Below, one piece after another: positions 11,108-21,193 of a DNA stretch of 64,000 bases. Location: the NCBI RefSeq assembly GCF_003234855.1, contig NZ_QKTO01000010.1:1-64000 (forward strand), in the 5' to 3' direction. The position numbers and the translations under genes were made by a program. Every line of letters begins with the position of its first letter. The first letter of the stretch is position 1. This stretch comes from Curtobacterium sp. MCBD17_032. GTDB lineage: Bacteria > Actinomycetota > Actinomycetes > Actinomycetales > Microbacteriaceae. The notes beneath the pieces are model-generated. The model worked only from the letters and a program-made list of their open reading frames with translations, made no database searches and was not told where the DNA came from.

Positions 11108-13600
11108 TCAGTCGCGCAGGGTCGCCCCGAATCGCTCGCCGGCACGTCGGACAGCGCCGTCACGGGCCTCGGAGGCCTCGGCAGCGGTCAGCGTGCGGTC
11201 CGTGGCGCGGAACCGCAGCGCGAACGTCAGGGACTTCTGTCCCTCGTCCAGGCCGGCGCCGCGGTAGTCGTCCACGAGCCGAGCATACTCCAACAGCTCC
11301 CCGGCACCAGCGCGCACCTCGGCGAGGACGTCACCGGCCGGGGTCGCGACGTCGACCACGAGGGAGAGGTCCTGCGTCGCCGCCGGGTAGGAGACGATCG
11401 CCGCGACCTCGACCACGTCCGGCGCCGCGCCCACGAGGGCGTCGAGGTCGAGTTCGACGACCGCGACCACCCGGGGCAGGTCGGCGTCCGCCGCCAGCTC
11501 CGGGAGCAGCTCGCCGGCGACCCCGACGACCGTGTCCCCGACCAGGAGCGACGCCGCACGACCGGGGTGCAACGAGGGGTGGGTCGTCTGCGCCACGGTG
11601 AGCTCGACACCGACGGCCCAGGCGACGGTCCGCGCGGCGTCGAGGGCGTCGGCGATGCCGAACGGCTCCGCGACCACACCCGGCTGCTTGACGACCGCGT
11701 TGCCGAGCAGGAGCGCGCTCAGGTGGAAGGGCTGTGCGGGGAGGGCCGCGTCGAGCGCGGCGAGGGTCTCGGGCGTCGGACGCTGTGCGCCGACCGGGAC
11801 GTCGGCGGTCCCGAGCGCGACACCCTGCGCTGGCAGGAAGACCCGGGACGTCTCGTACACGGCGACGTCGACGAGCCCGCGCGACACGTTGCGACGCGCC
11901 ACGTCGACGAGGGCCGGCACTCCGCTGCGGCGGAGGTGGTCCTGCGCGCTGTCGAGCGCGTTCGCGAGCACGACGCTCGGTCCGCCGTCGGCGTCGATGC
12001 CCGGGTAGGCGGCAGCGGTCGCGGCGGAGACGAACGGAGCGGTCACGACCTCGGTCAGCCCGGCGGCGGCGAGTGCTGCCGAGACCCGACGACGGGCCTG
12101 CTGGTGCAGCGTGAGACCACGGCCGGGAGGCGCGACGGGCAGCACGCTCGGGATGCGGTCGTAGCCGACGATGCGCGCGATCTCCTCGACGAGGGAGACG
12201 TCGTCCACCAGGTCGGGGCGCCAGGTCGGCGGGGTGACGGTGAGCACGTCGCCGCCGACCTCCACCGTCGCGCCGATCGCCCGGAGCGTCTCGAGGACCT
12301 CGGCGTCGGTGTACCCGACACCGATGAGCTCTGCGGCCCGGCCGGCGCGCATCCGGACGGTCGGACGGGGGCGGTCGTCGACCAGGGTGGATCCGAGCGG
12401 GTCCGGCGTGCCACCGGCGAGGTCGACGAGGAGCTCGACGGCACGGTTCGCCGCGGCCTCGGCGACGAGCGGGTCGACGCCGCGCTCGAACCGGCGGGAG
12501 GCCTCGCTCGGGAGCTTGTGGCGCCGGGCGGACCGGGCGATCGACACCTGGTCGAAGCCGGCGGCCTCGATGAGGACGTCGGTGGTCGCCGACGTGATCT
12601 CGGTCCGGGCACCGCCCATGACGCCGGCGAGACCGACGGCACCGGCGTCGTCCGCGATGACCAGGTCCTCGGCGTGGAGCGCACGGTCGACGTCGTCGAG
12701 GGTGGTCAGGCGCTCCCCGACGGTGGCGCGGCGGACCGTCAGCCCGCCCTGCAGCGCCGCGAGGTCGTACCCGTGCAGCGGCTGCCCGAGTTCGAACATG
12801 ACGTAGTTCGTGATGTCGACGGGCAGCGAGATGGAGCGCACCCCGGCCAGGGTCAGGCGGGCGACCATCCACGCCGGGGTCGGCCGGGACGCGTCGATGC
12901 CGCGGACGACCCGGGTGACGAACGTGTGCGCGCCGACACGACCGCGGATCGGGGCGGCGTCGTCGACGGTCACCGGGAAGCCGTCGCCGGTGCGCGGCAG
13001 GACCCGGTCGGCCGGGTCGGAGAACGTGGCGCCGGTGGCGTGCGCGTACTCGCGGGCGACGCCGCGCATGCTCATGGCGTAGCCGCGGTCCGGCGTCACG
13101 TTGATCTCCACCGCGGCGTCGTCGAGGCCGAGCAGCGCGATCGCGTCCGCACCGACCTCGGGCTCCATGCCGAGGTCGGCGAAGCGCAGGATGCCGTCGT
13201 GCTCGTCACCGAGGCCGAGCTCCCGCGCGGAGGCGATCATGCCGTCCGACACGTGGCCGTACGTCTTCCGCGCCGCGATCGGGAACGGGCCGGGGAGCAC
13301 CGCACCGGGCAGGGTCACGACGACGAGGTCACCGACGTCGAAGTTGTGGGCGCCGCAGACGATGCCGCGCGGCTCGGGCTCGCCGACGTCCACCTGGCAC
13401 CAGTTGATGGTCTTGCCGTTCTTCTGCGGCTCGGGCACGCGCTCGAGCACCCGACCGACCACGACGGGCCCGGTCAGGTCGAAGGTGTGCACGGACTCTT
13501 CCTCGAACCCGACCGACACCAGGGCGGCGTGGACGTGCTCGAGGGAGACGTCGTCGGGCAGGTCGACGGACTCGCCGAGCCAGCGGAGTGGGACGCGCAT
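11108..13600 (-). CDS. pheT: Phenylalanyl-tRNA synthetase beta subunit
   Basis: Large subunit of the alpha2-beta2 enzyme that charges tRNA-Phe; it binds tRNA and carries the editing site. The 830-residue length is normal. An EMAP/OB-like tRNA-binding region comes first ([20 protein letters not shown], about residues 50-69), then the B3/B4 editing region ([20 protein letters not shown], about 255-275), B5 and a C-terminal anticodon-binding domain ending near RFGATLRD. The ATG overlaps the pheS stop by one base, so the two are translated from one message. Confidence 0.97.
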   Translation of the reverse strand: MRVPLRWLGESVDLPDDVSLEHVHAALVSVGFEEESVHTFDLTGPVVVGRVLERVPEPQKNGKTINWCQVDVGEPEPRGIVCGAHNFDVGDLVVVTLPGAVLPGPFPIAARKTYGHVSDGMIASARELGLGDEHDGILRFADLGMEPEVGADAIALLGLDDAAVEINVTPDRGYAMSMRGVAREYAHATGATFSDPADRVLPRTGDGFPVTVDDAAPIRGRVGAHTFVTRVVRGIDASRPTPAWMVARLTLAGVRSISLPVDITNYVMFELGQPLHGYDLAALQGGLTVRRATVGERLTTLDDVDRALHAEDLVIADDAGAVGLAGVMGGARTEITSATTDVLIEAAGFDQVSIARSARRHKLPSEASRRFERGVDPLVAEAAANRAVELLVDLAGGTPDPLGSTLVDDRPRPTVRMRAGRAAELIGVGYTDAEVLETLRAIGATVEVGGDVLTVTPPTWRPDLVDDVSLVEEIARIVGYDRIPSVLPVAPPGRGLTLHQQARRRVSAALAAAGLTEVVTAPFVSAATAAAYPGIDADGGPSVVLANALDSAQDHLRRSGVPALVDVARRNVSRGLVDVAVYETSRVFLPAQGVALGTADVPVGAQRPTPETLAALDAALPAQPFHLSALLLGNAVVKQPGVVAEPFGIADALDAARTVAWAVGVELTVAQTTHPSLHPGRAASLLVGDTVVGVAGELLPELAADADLPRVVAVVELDLDALVGAAPDVVEVAAIVSYPAATQDLSLVVDVATPAGDVLAEVRAGAGELLEYARLVDDYRGAGLDEGQKSLTFALRFRATDRTLTAAEASEARDGAVRRAGERFGATLRD

Positions 13601-14640
13601 CAGACCACCGTTCCGAACTGCTGCGAGAAGCGGAGGTCGCCCTCGAGGAAGTCACGCATGTCGTTCAGGCCGTTGCGGAACTGGAGCGTCCGCTCGATGC
13701 CCATGCCGAAGGCGAAGCCCTGGTACTCGTCCGGGTCGATGCCGGCGGCGCGCAGGACGTTCGGGTTGACCATGCCGCACCCGCCCCACTCGACCCACCG
13801 CGGGCCGCCCTTTGCGTTGGGCTGCCAGACGTCCATCTCGGCGCTCGGCTCGGTGAACGGGAAGTAGTTCGGGCGGAGACGGATCTGTGCCTCGGTGCCG
13901 AACACCTGGCGTGCGAAGTGCTCGAGCGTGCCGCGCAGGTGCGCCATCGTCAGGCCCTTGTCGATCGCGATGCCCTCGACCTGGGTGAAGACCGGCAGGT
14001 GTGTGGCGTCGAGCTCGTCGGCCCGGTACACGCGGCCCGGTGCGATGACGTAGAGCGGGAGCTCCCGCGTGAGCAGCGAGCGGATCTGCACCGGCGACGT
14101 GTGCGTCCGCATGAGCAGGTGCCGGTCGACCGGCTCGACGAAGACCGTGTCGGCCATCGCCCGCGCCGGGTGGTCCTGGTCGAAGTTCAGGGCGTCGAAG
14201 TTGAACCACTCGTGCTCGAGCTCGGGGCCCTCCGCGACCTCCCAGCCCATGCCGATGAAGACGTCGGCCACGGTCTCGTTGAGGAGCGAGAGCGGGTGGC
14301 GGGACCCGGGGGTGCGCCGGGACGGCAGGGCGGTCACGTCGACGCGCTCCGACTCGAGGCGTGCGCGTTCCTCGGCCTCGGCGAGCACGGCCTCCTGCGC
14401 TGCGATCACCTGGTTCACCTGCGCGCGGGCCTGTCCGACGAGCTTGCCCGCGGCGGCCTTCTGCTCGGGCGGGACGCTGCGCATCGACGCGTTCATCCGG
14501 GCGAGCGTCGACTGCTCACCGGTGTGCTCGGCGCGGGCCTGCTTCAGCTCCGCGACGGTGGTCGTGGCGCGGACGGCGGCGAGGGCCGCGTCCACGGCGT
14601 CGGCGACCGCCGATCCGCTGATCTCGAGAGGTTCTGACAC
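13600..14640 (-). CDS. pheS: Phenylalanyl-tRNA synthetase alpha subunit
   Basis: Catalytic class II subunit of phenylalanyl-tRNA synthetase. An N-terminal coiled-coil segment (about residues 10-85) precedes the catalytic core; MRTHTSPVQIRSL is class II motif 2 territory and GMGIERTLQFRNG near the C-terminus is motif 3. The GTG at 14640 gives 346 residues (VSEPLEISG). A TTG nine bases further upstream is an alternative, closer to a GGTAGG that could serve as ribosome-binding site. It is coupled to pheT by a one-base overlap. Confidence 0.95.
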   Translation of the reverse strand: MSEPLEISGSAVADAVDAALAAVRATTTVAELKQARAEHTGEQSTLARMNASMRSVPPEQKAAAGKLVGQARAQVNQVIAAQEAVLAEAEERARLESERVDVTALPSRRTPGSRHPLSLLNETVADVFIGMGWEVAEGPELEHEWFNFDALNFDQDHPARAMADTVFVEPVDRHLLMRTHTSPVQIRSLLTRELPLYVIAPGRVYRADELDATHLPVFTQVEGIAIDKGLTMAHLRGTLEHFARQVFGTEAQIRLRPNYFPFTEPSAEMDVWQPNAKGGPRWVEWGGCGMVNPNVLRAAGIDPDEYQGFAFGMGIERTLQFRNGLNDMRDFLEGDLRFSQQFGTVV

Positions 14641-14707
14641 GAGGACCAAGCCTACCGGCCGATGGGATACCGCCGTCCTGCACCGGACGGACGGTGTCCG
14701 ACCGCGG

Positions 14708-15565
14708 TCAGTCCGCCGCCGGAGCGGACCGGCTCCGCTGCGCGAACGCGCTCTCGTACAGGCACACCGAAGCCGCGGTCGCGAGGTTCATCGACTCCGC
14801 CCGGCCGTAGATCGGAACCTTCACCGCGCGGTCGACGAGCGCCAGGTCCTCCGCCGTCAGTCCGCGCGCCTCGTTGCCGAACACCCACACGGTCGGTCCG
14901 TCGAGCATGCCGTCGGCGCGGACGTCCGGCAGGTCGTCACCGGACACGTCGGCGGCCAGGATCGTGTAACCGAGCCCCCGGGCGCGTTCGATCGCGTCGG
15001 CCAGGGACACCCCGACCGAGACCGGCACGTGGAACAGCGACCCCGTGGTCGAGCGGACCACCTTCGGGTTGTACGGGTCGACGCTCCGACCGGTCAGCAC
15101 CACCGCGTCGGCCCCGGCGGAGTCGGCGGCCCGGATGATCGTGCCGGCGTTCCCCGGGTCACGGACCTCCTCGAGGACCGCGACCAGTCCGGGCAGGGCG
15201 TCCGAGGCGTCGGCGTCGACGCGGGTTTCCGCGCGGGCGTCGGGGAAGACGTCCTTCACCGACGTCGGGAACTGCTGGCACACGGCGATCACGCCCTGCG
15301 GCGTGACGGTGTCCGCCATCGCGTCGAGCACCTGCTCGGTGACGAACCACGTGTCCACGGGGGCGTCGTCCAGCCCGTGGCGCGCTGCAGCGGTCGGGGT
15401 GACGTACAGCTCGCGGAGGAGCTCGGGGCGGTACTCGATCGCCTCGCGCACGGCCTGCGGCCCCTCGAGCAGGAACAGCCCGGTCTCGGCGCGGACGTCC
15501 TTCTTGGCCAGGGCGGCAACGGCCTTGACACGGCCGGCACGGGGGTTCTCGAGGAGATCGCTCAC
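14708..15565 (-). CDS. SpoU/TrmH-family RNA 2'-O-methyltransferase
   Basis: Predicted AdoMet-dependent 2'-O-ribose methyltransferase acting on rRNA or tRNA. The 285 residues have an N-terminal SpoU substrate-binding domain and then the three knotted SPOUT motifs: LEEVRDPGNAGTIIRAA, WVFGNEARGL and a C-terminal YGRAESMNLATAASVCLYE. The start is GTG. It sits between rplT and pheS, a common actinobacterial arrangement. The modified nucleotide cannot be named from sequence alone. Confidence 0.9.
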   Translation of the reverse strand: MSDLLENPRAGRVKAVAALAKKDVRAETGLFLLEGPQAVREAIEYRPELLRELYVTPTAAARHGLDDAPVDTWFVTEQVLDAMADTVTPQGVIAVCQQFPTSVKDVFPDARAETRVDADASDALPGLVAVLEEVRDPGNAGTIIRAADSAGADAVVLTGRSVDPYNPKVVRSTTGSLFHVPVSVGVSLADAIERARGLGYTILAADVSGDDLPDVRADGMLDGPTVWVFGNEARGLTAEDLALVDRAVKVPIYGRAESMNLATAASVCLYESAFAQRSRSAPAAD

Positions 15566-15620
15566 GTGCTCAGTCTAGGAACGACCCGTCCACGGGGACG
15601 ACGCGGACCCCGGGGACGAC

Positions 15621-15652
15621 GGGACCCCCACTCCGTTCGGAGTGGGGGTCCC
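15621..15652 (-). terminator. Terminator hairpin after rplT
   Basis: A perfect inverted repeat, GGGACCCCCACTCCG with CGGAGTGGGGGTCCC and a two-base loop, starts 19 bases past the rplT stop. It separates the infC-rpmI-rplT message from the methyltransferase gene. There is no U-tract. Confidence 0.75.
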
Positions 15653-15670
15653 GGTGCACGGTGACGTGGC

Positions 15671-16054
15671 TCAGGCTGCCTTCGGCGCCGAGGTGTCGGC
15701 CGGCAGGGCCTTCTTGGCGGTCTCGACGAGCGCCGCGAACGTCTCGGCGTTGTTCACCGCGAGGTCCGCGAGGATGCGACGGTCGACCTCGACGCCGGCC
15801 AGGTTGAGACCCTGGATGAGGCGGTTGTAGGTCAGGCCGTTCGCACGCGACGCGGCGTTGATGCGCTGGATCCACAGGCGACGGAACTCGCCCTTCTTCG
15901 CGTGACGGTCCCGGTACGCGTAGACGAGGGAGTGGGTGACCTGCTCCTTCGCCTTGCGGTACAGGCGCGAACGCTGGCCGCGGTAGCCCTCGGCGCGCTC
16001 GAGGATGACGCGGCGCTTCTTGGCGGCGTTGACCGCTCTCTTCACTCTTGCCAT
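15671..16054 (-). CDS. rplT: 50S ribosomal protein L20
   Basis: Early-assembly 23S-binding protein of the large subunit. The 127 residues begin [15 protein letters not shown] and contain the family's conserved [16 protein letters not shown] block and the [18 protein letters not shown] region. A short Ala/Lys tail closes it. It follows rpmI by 29 bases in the standard infC-rpmI-rplT operon; in other bacteria L20 represses this operon. Confidence 0.98.
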   Translation of the reverse strand: MARVKRAVNAAKKRRVILERAEGYRGQRSRLYRKAKEQVTHSLVYAYRDRHAKKGEFRRLWIQRINAASRANGLTYNRLIQGLNLAGVEVDRRILADLAVNNAETFAALVETAKKALPADTSAPKAA

Positions 16055-16083
16055 TGATCTGTTCCTTTACGTTCCGGGACGGC

Positions 16084-16278
16084 TCAGTGGCCGAGGAGCT
16101 TCTTGACGTTCTTGGCGTCGGCCTTCGAGAGGACCTGGTCCTCGTTGAGGCGGGCCTTGCGCTTGGCGGACTTGACCTCGAGGTTGTGGCGCATACCGGC
16201 CTGCTGCTTCATGATCTTGCCGCTGCCGGTGACCTTGAAGCGCTTCTTCGACCCAGAGTGGGTCTTCTGCTTGGGCAT
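16084..16278 (-). CDS. rpmI: 50S ribosomal protein L35
   Basis: Small basic large-subunit protein of 64 residues. It starts [20 protein letters not shown] and ends [15 protein letters not shown], both typical of L35. It is the middle gene of infC-rpmI-rplT and ATG 16278 is preceded by GGAAAGGCAC. Confidence 0.98.
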   Translation of the reverse strand: MPKQKTHSGSKKRFKVTGSGKIMKQQAGMRHNLEVKSAKRKARLNEDQVLSKADAKNVKKLLGH

Positions 16279-16338
16279 CGTGTGCCTTTCCGTGGGGTGG
16301 ATGGGGGCCGCGCGAGCGCGGGATCGGTCTGGGAGGAC

Positions 16339-16995
<657 letters not shown>

Positions 16996-17289
16996 GCGGA
17001 GCTCCTTCAATCAGGTGGTGGCCGTCCGGGGCGTGTGCCCGGGACGACGGCACGAGAGAGGAGATCTGACGCACGGATCGCAGACCCGTTCGGCAGCCGC
17101 CCGACGCCGACCCTTGCGGTCCGGCCGACCGGACCCACGTCGTGGGCTCCGGCGGAGCGGTGGTGACCCGGTAGCCTTGGTGCAGCCACGGGTGGGAGGA
17201 ACTCCTCTTTCGTGACACCGTCCTGACTCCCGGAAGGCTCCGGGCGCGCGGACAGCGTCTGCCGTCGGCGAGTCTAGCAGAGGAGCACC
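16996..17289 (-). promoter_or_regulatory. infC leader and upstream region with extended -10 promoter
   Basis: The minus strand carries TGCTAGACT at 17279-17271, an extended -10 box, without a convincing -35. Transcription from it would give infC a leader of about 265 bases. The leader contains a small hairpin, CCCGGA with TCCGGG (near 17230-17245), and other short inverted repeats. Long leaders ahead of infC-rpmI-rplT bind L20 in other bacteria. No known riboswitch or leader family was recognised here. Confidence 0.5.
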
Positions 17290-17667
17290 GTGACCGACAC
17301 CCCGAGCACCCCCACCCCCTTCGACGAGGACGGGTTCGACGGCGCGGACGCCGCCGCCCGGGACATCTCCGAGGTCCCCGCGATCGAGCTCGTCAACACC
17401 GTGGCCGTCCACCTGCTCAGCGCCGCCGCCGTCAAGGTCGGCCTGGCGGACGACCCCGAGCGCCAGACCGACCTGGACGAGGCGCGCAAGCTCATCACCT
17501 CGCTCGCCGGCCTGGTCACCGCCGCGGCCACCGAGATCGGCGACCAGCACGCCCGCCCGCTGCGCGACGGGCTGCGCTCCGTGCAGCTGGCGTTCCGCGA
17601 GGCCTCGGCCATCCCGGACGCGCCGGGCAAGGGACCGGGCGAGAAGTACACCGGTCCGGTCAACTAG
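17290..17667 (+). CDS. DUF1844 family protein
   Basis: A 125-residue soluble protein of unknown function. The core (about residues 32-110, EVPAIELVNTVAVHLLSAAAVKVGLADDPE through RPLRDGLRSVQLAFREA) matches the helical DUF1844 family, which is widespread in actinobacteria and typically sits beside infC as here. The N-terminus is acidic and proline-rich, with no signal peptide. GTG 17290 follows GAGGAG. It is divergent from infC, and its 5' end overlaps the infC promoter region, so the two may be regulated together. Confidence 0.8.
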   Translation: MTDTPSTPTPFDEDGFDGADAAARDISEVPAIELVNTVAVHLLSAAAVKVGLADDPERQTDLDEARKLITSLAGLVTAAATEIGDQHARPLRDGLRSVQLAFREASAIPDAPGKGPGEKYTGPVN

Positions 17668-17668
17668 A

Positions 17669-17699
17669 CCCACCCCGACCCCGTCGGACGGGGTGGGGA
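17669..17699. terminator. Hairpin just after the DUF1844 gene
   Basis: CCACCCCGACCCCGT and ACGGGGTGGGG form an imperfect stem immediately 3' of the stop codon. It is followed directly by the larger hairpin at 17701-17742, so the convergent pair of genes here is separated by two stacked stem-loops. Confidence 0.55.
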
Positions 17700-17700
17700 C

Positions 17701-17742
17701 GGACGGGAGGCCCGTGGCGGAGTCGCCACGGGCCTCCCGTCC
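17701..17742. terminator. Bidirectional terminator hairpin, GACGGGAGGCCCG family
   Basis: A perfect 19-base stem (GGACGGGAGGCCCGTGGCG with its complement) around GAGT, lying between convergent genes (DUF1844 and the maltokinase-like gene). It is one of several hairpins in the window built on the same core. Confidence 0.75.
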
Positions 17743-17752
17743 GTCGGTCGCG

Positions 17753-19072
17753 TCAGCCCGCCGAGCGGGCGACCAGGCGCTCGACGGCCGCGACCGGGAT
17801 GCCGACCCAGGTCGGACGGTTGCGCGCTTCGTACACGACCTCGTACACGGCCTTGTCGAGCTCGAACGCGTCGAGCAGTGCCCGGTGCGCGCGCAGGTCG
17901 GCACCGCTGCCCCGCGCGTAGCCGTCGAGGAACGCGTTCCGCGCCTCCTGCGCCCAGTCCCCGGTGTCCACGGGATCGTCGTCGTGTGCGAGCGCACCCG
18001 CGACGTAGTCGAACGAGCGCAGCATGCCGGCGACGTCCCGGAGCGCGACGTCCGGACGCGAGCGTTCGGGCATCGGGCGGAGCGGCTCGCCCTCGAAGTC
18101 GAGGAACACCCAGCCGCGGGGCTCCGGGGCCGACAGGACCTGCCCGAGGTGCAGGTCACCGTGGATGCGCTGCATGGTCGGCCACGGCACGGACGCCGCA
18201 CGGTCGTACACGCGGGCGACGGCGGCGGCGTGGTCGGCGACCTGCGGCACCTCGGCCGCGGCGGTCTCGAGTCGGCGGCGCATGGTCGCGACGGCCTCGT
18301 CCACCTGCTCCGGGCCGGCGGTCGCGGTCGGCATGGCGTCGGCGAGGACGGTGTGCACCTCGGCGAGGGCCGCACCGAGGCGGTCCGCGGCGCTCGCGAA
18401 GGACTCGCCGCCACGGGCCGCGGCCAGGGCCACGCGCCAGGCGTCCTCGAGGCCGGGCAGGAACTCCTGCGCGAAGGCGAGGTGGCCGTGTGCGGTGCCG
18501 CCCGGCTGCCCGTCGTCCGGCCACTCCCCGGCGAGCGCACCGAAGGTCCGGGGCACGCGCTCGGAGCCGGCCGCCGAGAGCGCCCGCTGCGTGGTCACGT
18601 CGGGGTTGGCGCCGTCGTGCAGCACACGGAAGACCTTCGTGATGACCTGGCCGCTCTCCTCGGTCCCGCAGATCACCGAGGTGTTCGACTGCTCGCCGCT
18701 GAGCACACGGGCGTCGGTGACGGGGCCGATGGGGTCGCCGTCGGCCTCGATGCGTCCGAGCAACCAGCGTGCGTAGGCGACGTCGTGCGGGCCGTCGTAG
18801 ACGTGTGCGCCGTCGACCTCGGCCACAAGGGCGTGCGCGAGCTCGGGGACGGGCGTCTGCCGGATCGTGAGCGGCACCTGGTACAGCACCGCTCCGGTCG
18901 GGGCGTCGTCGAGCACGTAGAGGGTGCGGATGCGGGCGTCGGCGGTGTCGTCGCTGTCCTCGGCGAGGACGCGGACCCGCGGGGTCCCGCCCTTCGCCGC
19001 GTACCAGCGTTGGTCGGCCATCCAGCCGGCGACGGCTGTCTCGAGGGGGTCGGCGTGCACGGCGTCGGTCAT
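17753..19072 (-). CDS. Maltokinase-like phosphotransferase
   Basis: Predicted to phosphorylate a sugar, probably maltose to maltose 1-phosphate, for alpha-glucan or trehalose metabolism. The 439 residues have an N-terminal cap (ADQRWYAAKGG at 19-29), an ATP-site lysine in ITKVFR (146), the aminoglycoside-phosphotransferase-like catalytic loop HGDLHLGQ (304-311) and DFEGEPLRP (325-333), a combination typical of actinobacterial maltokinases. In most genomes this gene is fused to or next to treS; no treS or glgE is in this window. It is therefore named as maltokinase-like and the substrate is left open. ATG 19072 lies seven bases from a TACCGT box, suggesting a leaderless message. Confidence 0.8.
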   Translation of the reverse strand: MTDAVHADPLETAVAGWMADQRWYAAKGGTPRVRVLAEDSDDTADARIRTLYVLDDAPTGAVLYQVPLTIRQTPVPELAHALVAEVDGAHVYDGPHDVAYARWLLGRIEADGDPIGPVTDARVLSGEQSNTSVICGTEESGQVITKVFRVLHDGANPDVTTQRALSAAGSERVPRTFGALAGEWPDDGQPGGTAHGHLAFAQEFLPGLEDAWRVALAAARGGESFASAADRLGAALAEVHTVLADAMPTATAGPEQVDEAVATMRRRLETAAAEVPQVADHAAAVARVYDRAASVPWPTMQRIHGDLHLGQVLSAPEPRGWVFLDFEGEPLRPMPERSRPDVALRDVAGMLRSFDYVAGALAHDDDPVDTGDWAQEARNAFLDGYARGSGADLRAHRALLDAFELDKAVYEVVYEARNRPTWVGIPVAAVERLVARSAG

Positions 19073-19079
19073 GTCGGGG

Positions 19080-19085
19080 ACGGTA
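19080..19085 (-). promoter_or_regulatory. Leaderless -10 box for the maltokinase-like gene
   Basis: TACCGT on the minus strand ends seven bases before the ATG at 19072, the spacing expected if transcription starts at or next to the start codon. Confidence 0.45.
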
Positions 19086-19176
19086 CCCGTCGCGGCTGCA
19101 CCGGTCCGGGGGTTCGGCCACTCCGTGCCGTCCGCCCGCCACTCCCGGGCGCTGTCCGGTCTGCCGACACCGCCTT

Positions 19177-19188
19177 TACATCGATGTA
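19177..19188. promoter_or_regulatory. LacI-type operator palindrome before the GH2 gene
   Basis: TACATCGATGTA is a perfect 12-base palindrome inside TTTACATCGATGTACC, 21 bases before the start codon at 19210. Sites of this form with a central CG are typical for LacI-family sugar repressors in actinobacteria. No LacI-family gene lies in the window, so the regulator would be encoded elsewhere. Confidence 0.65.
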
Positions 19189-19209
19189 CCGCACGACCAG
19201 CATGGAGCC

Positions 19210-21072
19210 ATGAACGCGTACCCCGGCAACGACGCCGCACCCGCACTCCCCGTCGCGACCCGCCAGGACGGCGAGTACCCGCGGCCGCAGATGATGCGGT
19301 CCCACTGGGCGGACCTCGACGGCACCTGGTCGTTCCGGAACTCCGGCGACGACCCCGCGTGGCGGGCCGGCTTCCCGGACGCCCGGGACATCGTCGTCCC
19401 GTTCCCGCCGGAGTCCGTCGCGTCCGGGATCGACGAGCCGGGGTTCCACCCGGTGGTCTGGTACGCGCGGACGATCACCGCCGCCGACCTCGCGGCCGCC
19501 GGCCACGGCGCCGACGCCCCGCGCCTCCTCCTGCACTTCGGCGCCGTGGACCACCGCGCCCGGGTGTGGGTCGACGGCGCCTTCATCGGCGGGCACGAGG
19601 GCGGCCACACCCCCTTCACCCTCGACGTCACGGAGGCCCTGACCGGCGACGGCACGGGCACCGGCACCGGCACCGGCGCCGGGCACACGCTCGTCGTCCG
19701 CGCCGAGGACGACCCGCACGACCTCACCCAGCCCCGCGGCAAGCAGGACTGGCACGAGCAGCCGCACGACATCTGGTACCGCCGCACCACCGGGATCTGG
19801 CAGACCGTCTGGCTCGAGGCCGTGCCGACGACGTCCGTCCGGTCCCTGCGGTGGACGAACGTCGACCACGAGACGATGCGGCTCACCGTCCGGCTGGCCG
19901 GCCCGCACCCGGCCGGGACGCGGCTCCGGGTCGAGGCGCACTGGACGGAGCACGACGAGCACCTCGCCACGGTCGAGGTCGCCGTCCAGCCGACCGCGCA
20001 CGAGGTCGACCTCGTCGTGCCGATCGCGCGGCAGGCGAACGGGCAGGCCGAGCAGGAGCTGCAGTGGAGCCCGGACGCACCGCACCTCGTCGACGCGGTG
20101 GTGTCGCTGGTGTCGGCCGACGGCGCGCCGCTCGACGCCGTGAGCTCGTACTTCGGCATCCGCACCACCGCGGTCGGCAGCGGCCGGTTCCTGCTCAACG
20201 ACCGCAGCATCGACGTGCGCAGCGTGCTGAACCAGGGCTACTGGCCGGAGTCGCACCTGACAGCACCGACCCGGCAGGCCCTCCGCCGCGAGGTCGAGCT
20301 CATCAAGGAGCTCGGCTTCAACGCGGCGCGGAACCACCAGAAGATCGAGGACCCGCGCTTCCTGTACTGGGCGGATCGCCTCGGGCTCATGGTGTGGGGT
20401 GAGGCGCCCGGTGCCTACGCCTTCTCCCCGACGGCCGTGCAACGCCTCATGCGCGAGTGGATGGACGCCGTGGAGCGGGACGCCTCGCACCCCTCGGTCG
20501 TCACGTGGGTCCCGGCGAACGAGAGCTGGGGTGTGCAGCACATCGCCACGGACCCGGCGCAGCAGGCGTACGCCCGTGCCCTCGCGGACGTCACGCGGGC
20601 GCTCGACCCGACCCGACCGGTGATCTCGAACGACGGGTGGGAGCACCCCGACTCGGACATCCTGTCGGTGCACGACTACGAGGGCGACGGGGAGCGGCTC
20701 GCCCGCACGTACGCCGACGACACCGCGCGGGCCCGGCTGCTCGCCGGGATCGGTCCGGCGGACCGTCCGATCCTGGTCGGTGGGGCGGTGGACCGCGGCC
20801 AGCCGGTGATGCTGACCGAGTTCGGCGGCGTGAACCACCAGCCGGGCGCGCAGCGCGACGACGCCTGGGGGTACACGACCGCGGCCGACGGCGACGACTG
20901 GATCGCCAGGATCACCGCCCTCTACGACGCGGTGCGCGCGAGCTCGTTCCTCGCCGGCAGCTGCTGGACCCAACTCACCGACACGATGCAGGAGACGAAC
21001 GGACTGCTCAACGCGGACCGGTCCCCGAAGGAGCCGATCGAGCGGATCCGCCGGGCCGTGCTCGGCCGCTGA
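19210..21072 (+). CDS. Glycoside hydrolase family 2 protein
   Basis: Predicted retaining exo-glycosidase. The 620-residue protein has the three GH2 domains in order: an N-terminal jelly-roll (WYARTITAADL and the RVWVDGAFIGGHEGGHTPF segment), an immunoglobulin-like domain (about 200-300) and a TIM barrel. The acid/base Glu438 lies in WVPANESWG and the nucleophile Glu537 in VMLTEFGG. The NHQKIEDPRFLYWADRLGLM segment is also typical. Substrate (beta-galactoside, beta-mannoside or beta-glucuronide) is not clear. There is no signal peptide, so it is likely cytoplasmic. A short GTGTGTGTG repeat (about residue 146) sits in a loop. A LacI-type palindrome upstream suggests induction by a sugar. Confidence 0.88.
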   Translation: MNAYPGNDAAPALPVATRQDGEYPRPQMMRSHWADLDGTWSFRNSGDDPAWRAGFPDARDIVVPFPPESVASGIDEPGFHPVVWYARTITAADLAAAGHGADAPRLLLHFGAVDHRARVWVDGAFIGGHEGGHTPFTLDVTEALTGDGTGTGTGTGAGHTLVVRAEDDPHDLTQPRGKQDWHEQPHDIWYRRTTGIWQTVWLEAVPTTSVRSLRWTNVDHETMRLTVRLAGPHPAGTRLRVEAHWTEHDEHLATVEVAVQPTAHEVDLVVPIARQANGQAEQELQWSPDAPHLVDAVVSLVSADGAPLDAVSSYFGIRTTAVGSGRFLLNDRSIDVRSVLNQGYWPESHLTAPTRQALRREVELIKELGFNAARNHQKIEDPRFLYWADRLGLMVWGEAPGAYAFSPTAVQRLMREWMDAVERDASHPSVVTWVPANESWGVQHIATDPAQQAYARALADVTRALDPTRPVISNDGWEHPDSDILSVHDYEGDGERLARTYADDTARARLLAGIGPADRPILVGGAVDRGQPVMLTEFGGVNHQPGAQRDDAWGYTTAADGDDWIARITALYDAVRASSFLAGSCWTQLTDTMQETNGLLNADRSPKEPIERIRRAVLGR

Positions 21073-21119
21073 CCGCGGCTGTCCGCCGAACGGGAGGCGG
21101 AACCGACGGGTGGCGCAAT

Positions 21120-21161
21120 GGCCGGGAGGCCCGGGACCAGTCGGTCACGGGCCTCCCGGCC
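21120..21161. terminator. Bidirectional terminator hairpin, GGGAGGCCCG family
   Basis: GGCCGGGAGGCCCG and CGGGCCTCCCGGCC form a 14-base stem with a 14-base loop between two convergent genes, GH2 and the alpha/beta hydrolase. A further single copy of the word CGGGAGGC lies at about 21091. Confidence 0.7.
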
Positions 21162-21193
21162 GTCTGCCGGCACCGCGGCGCCGACGGACGCGC

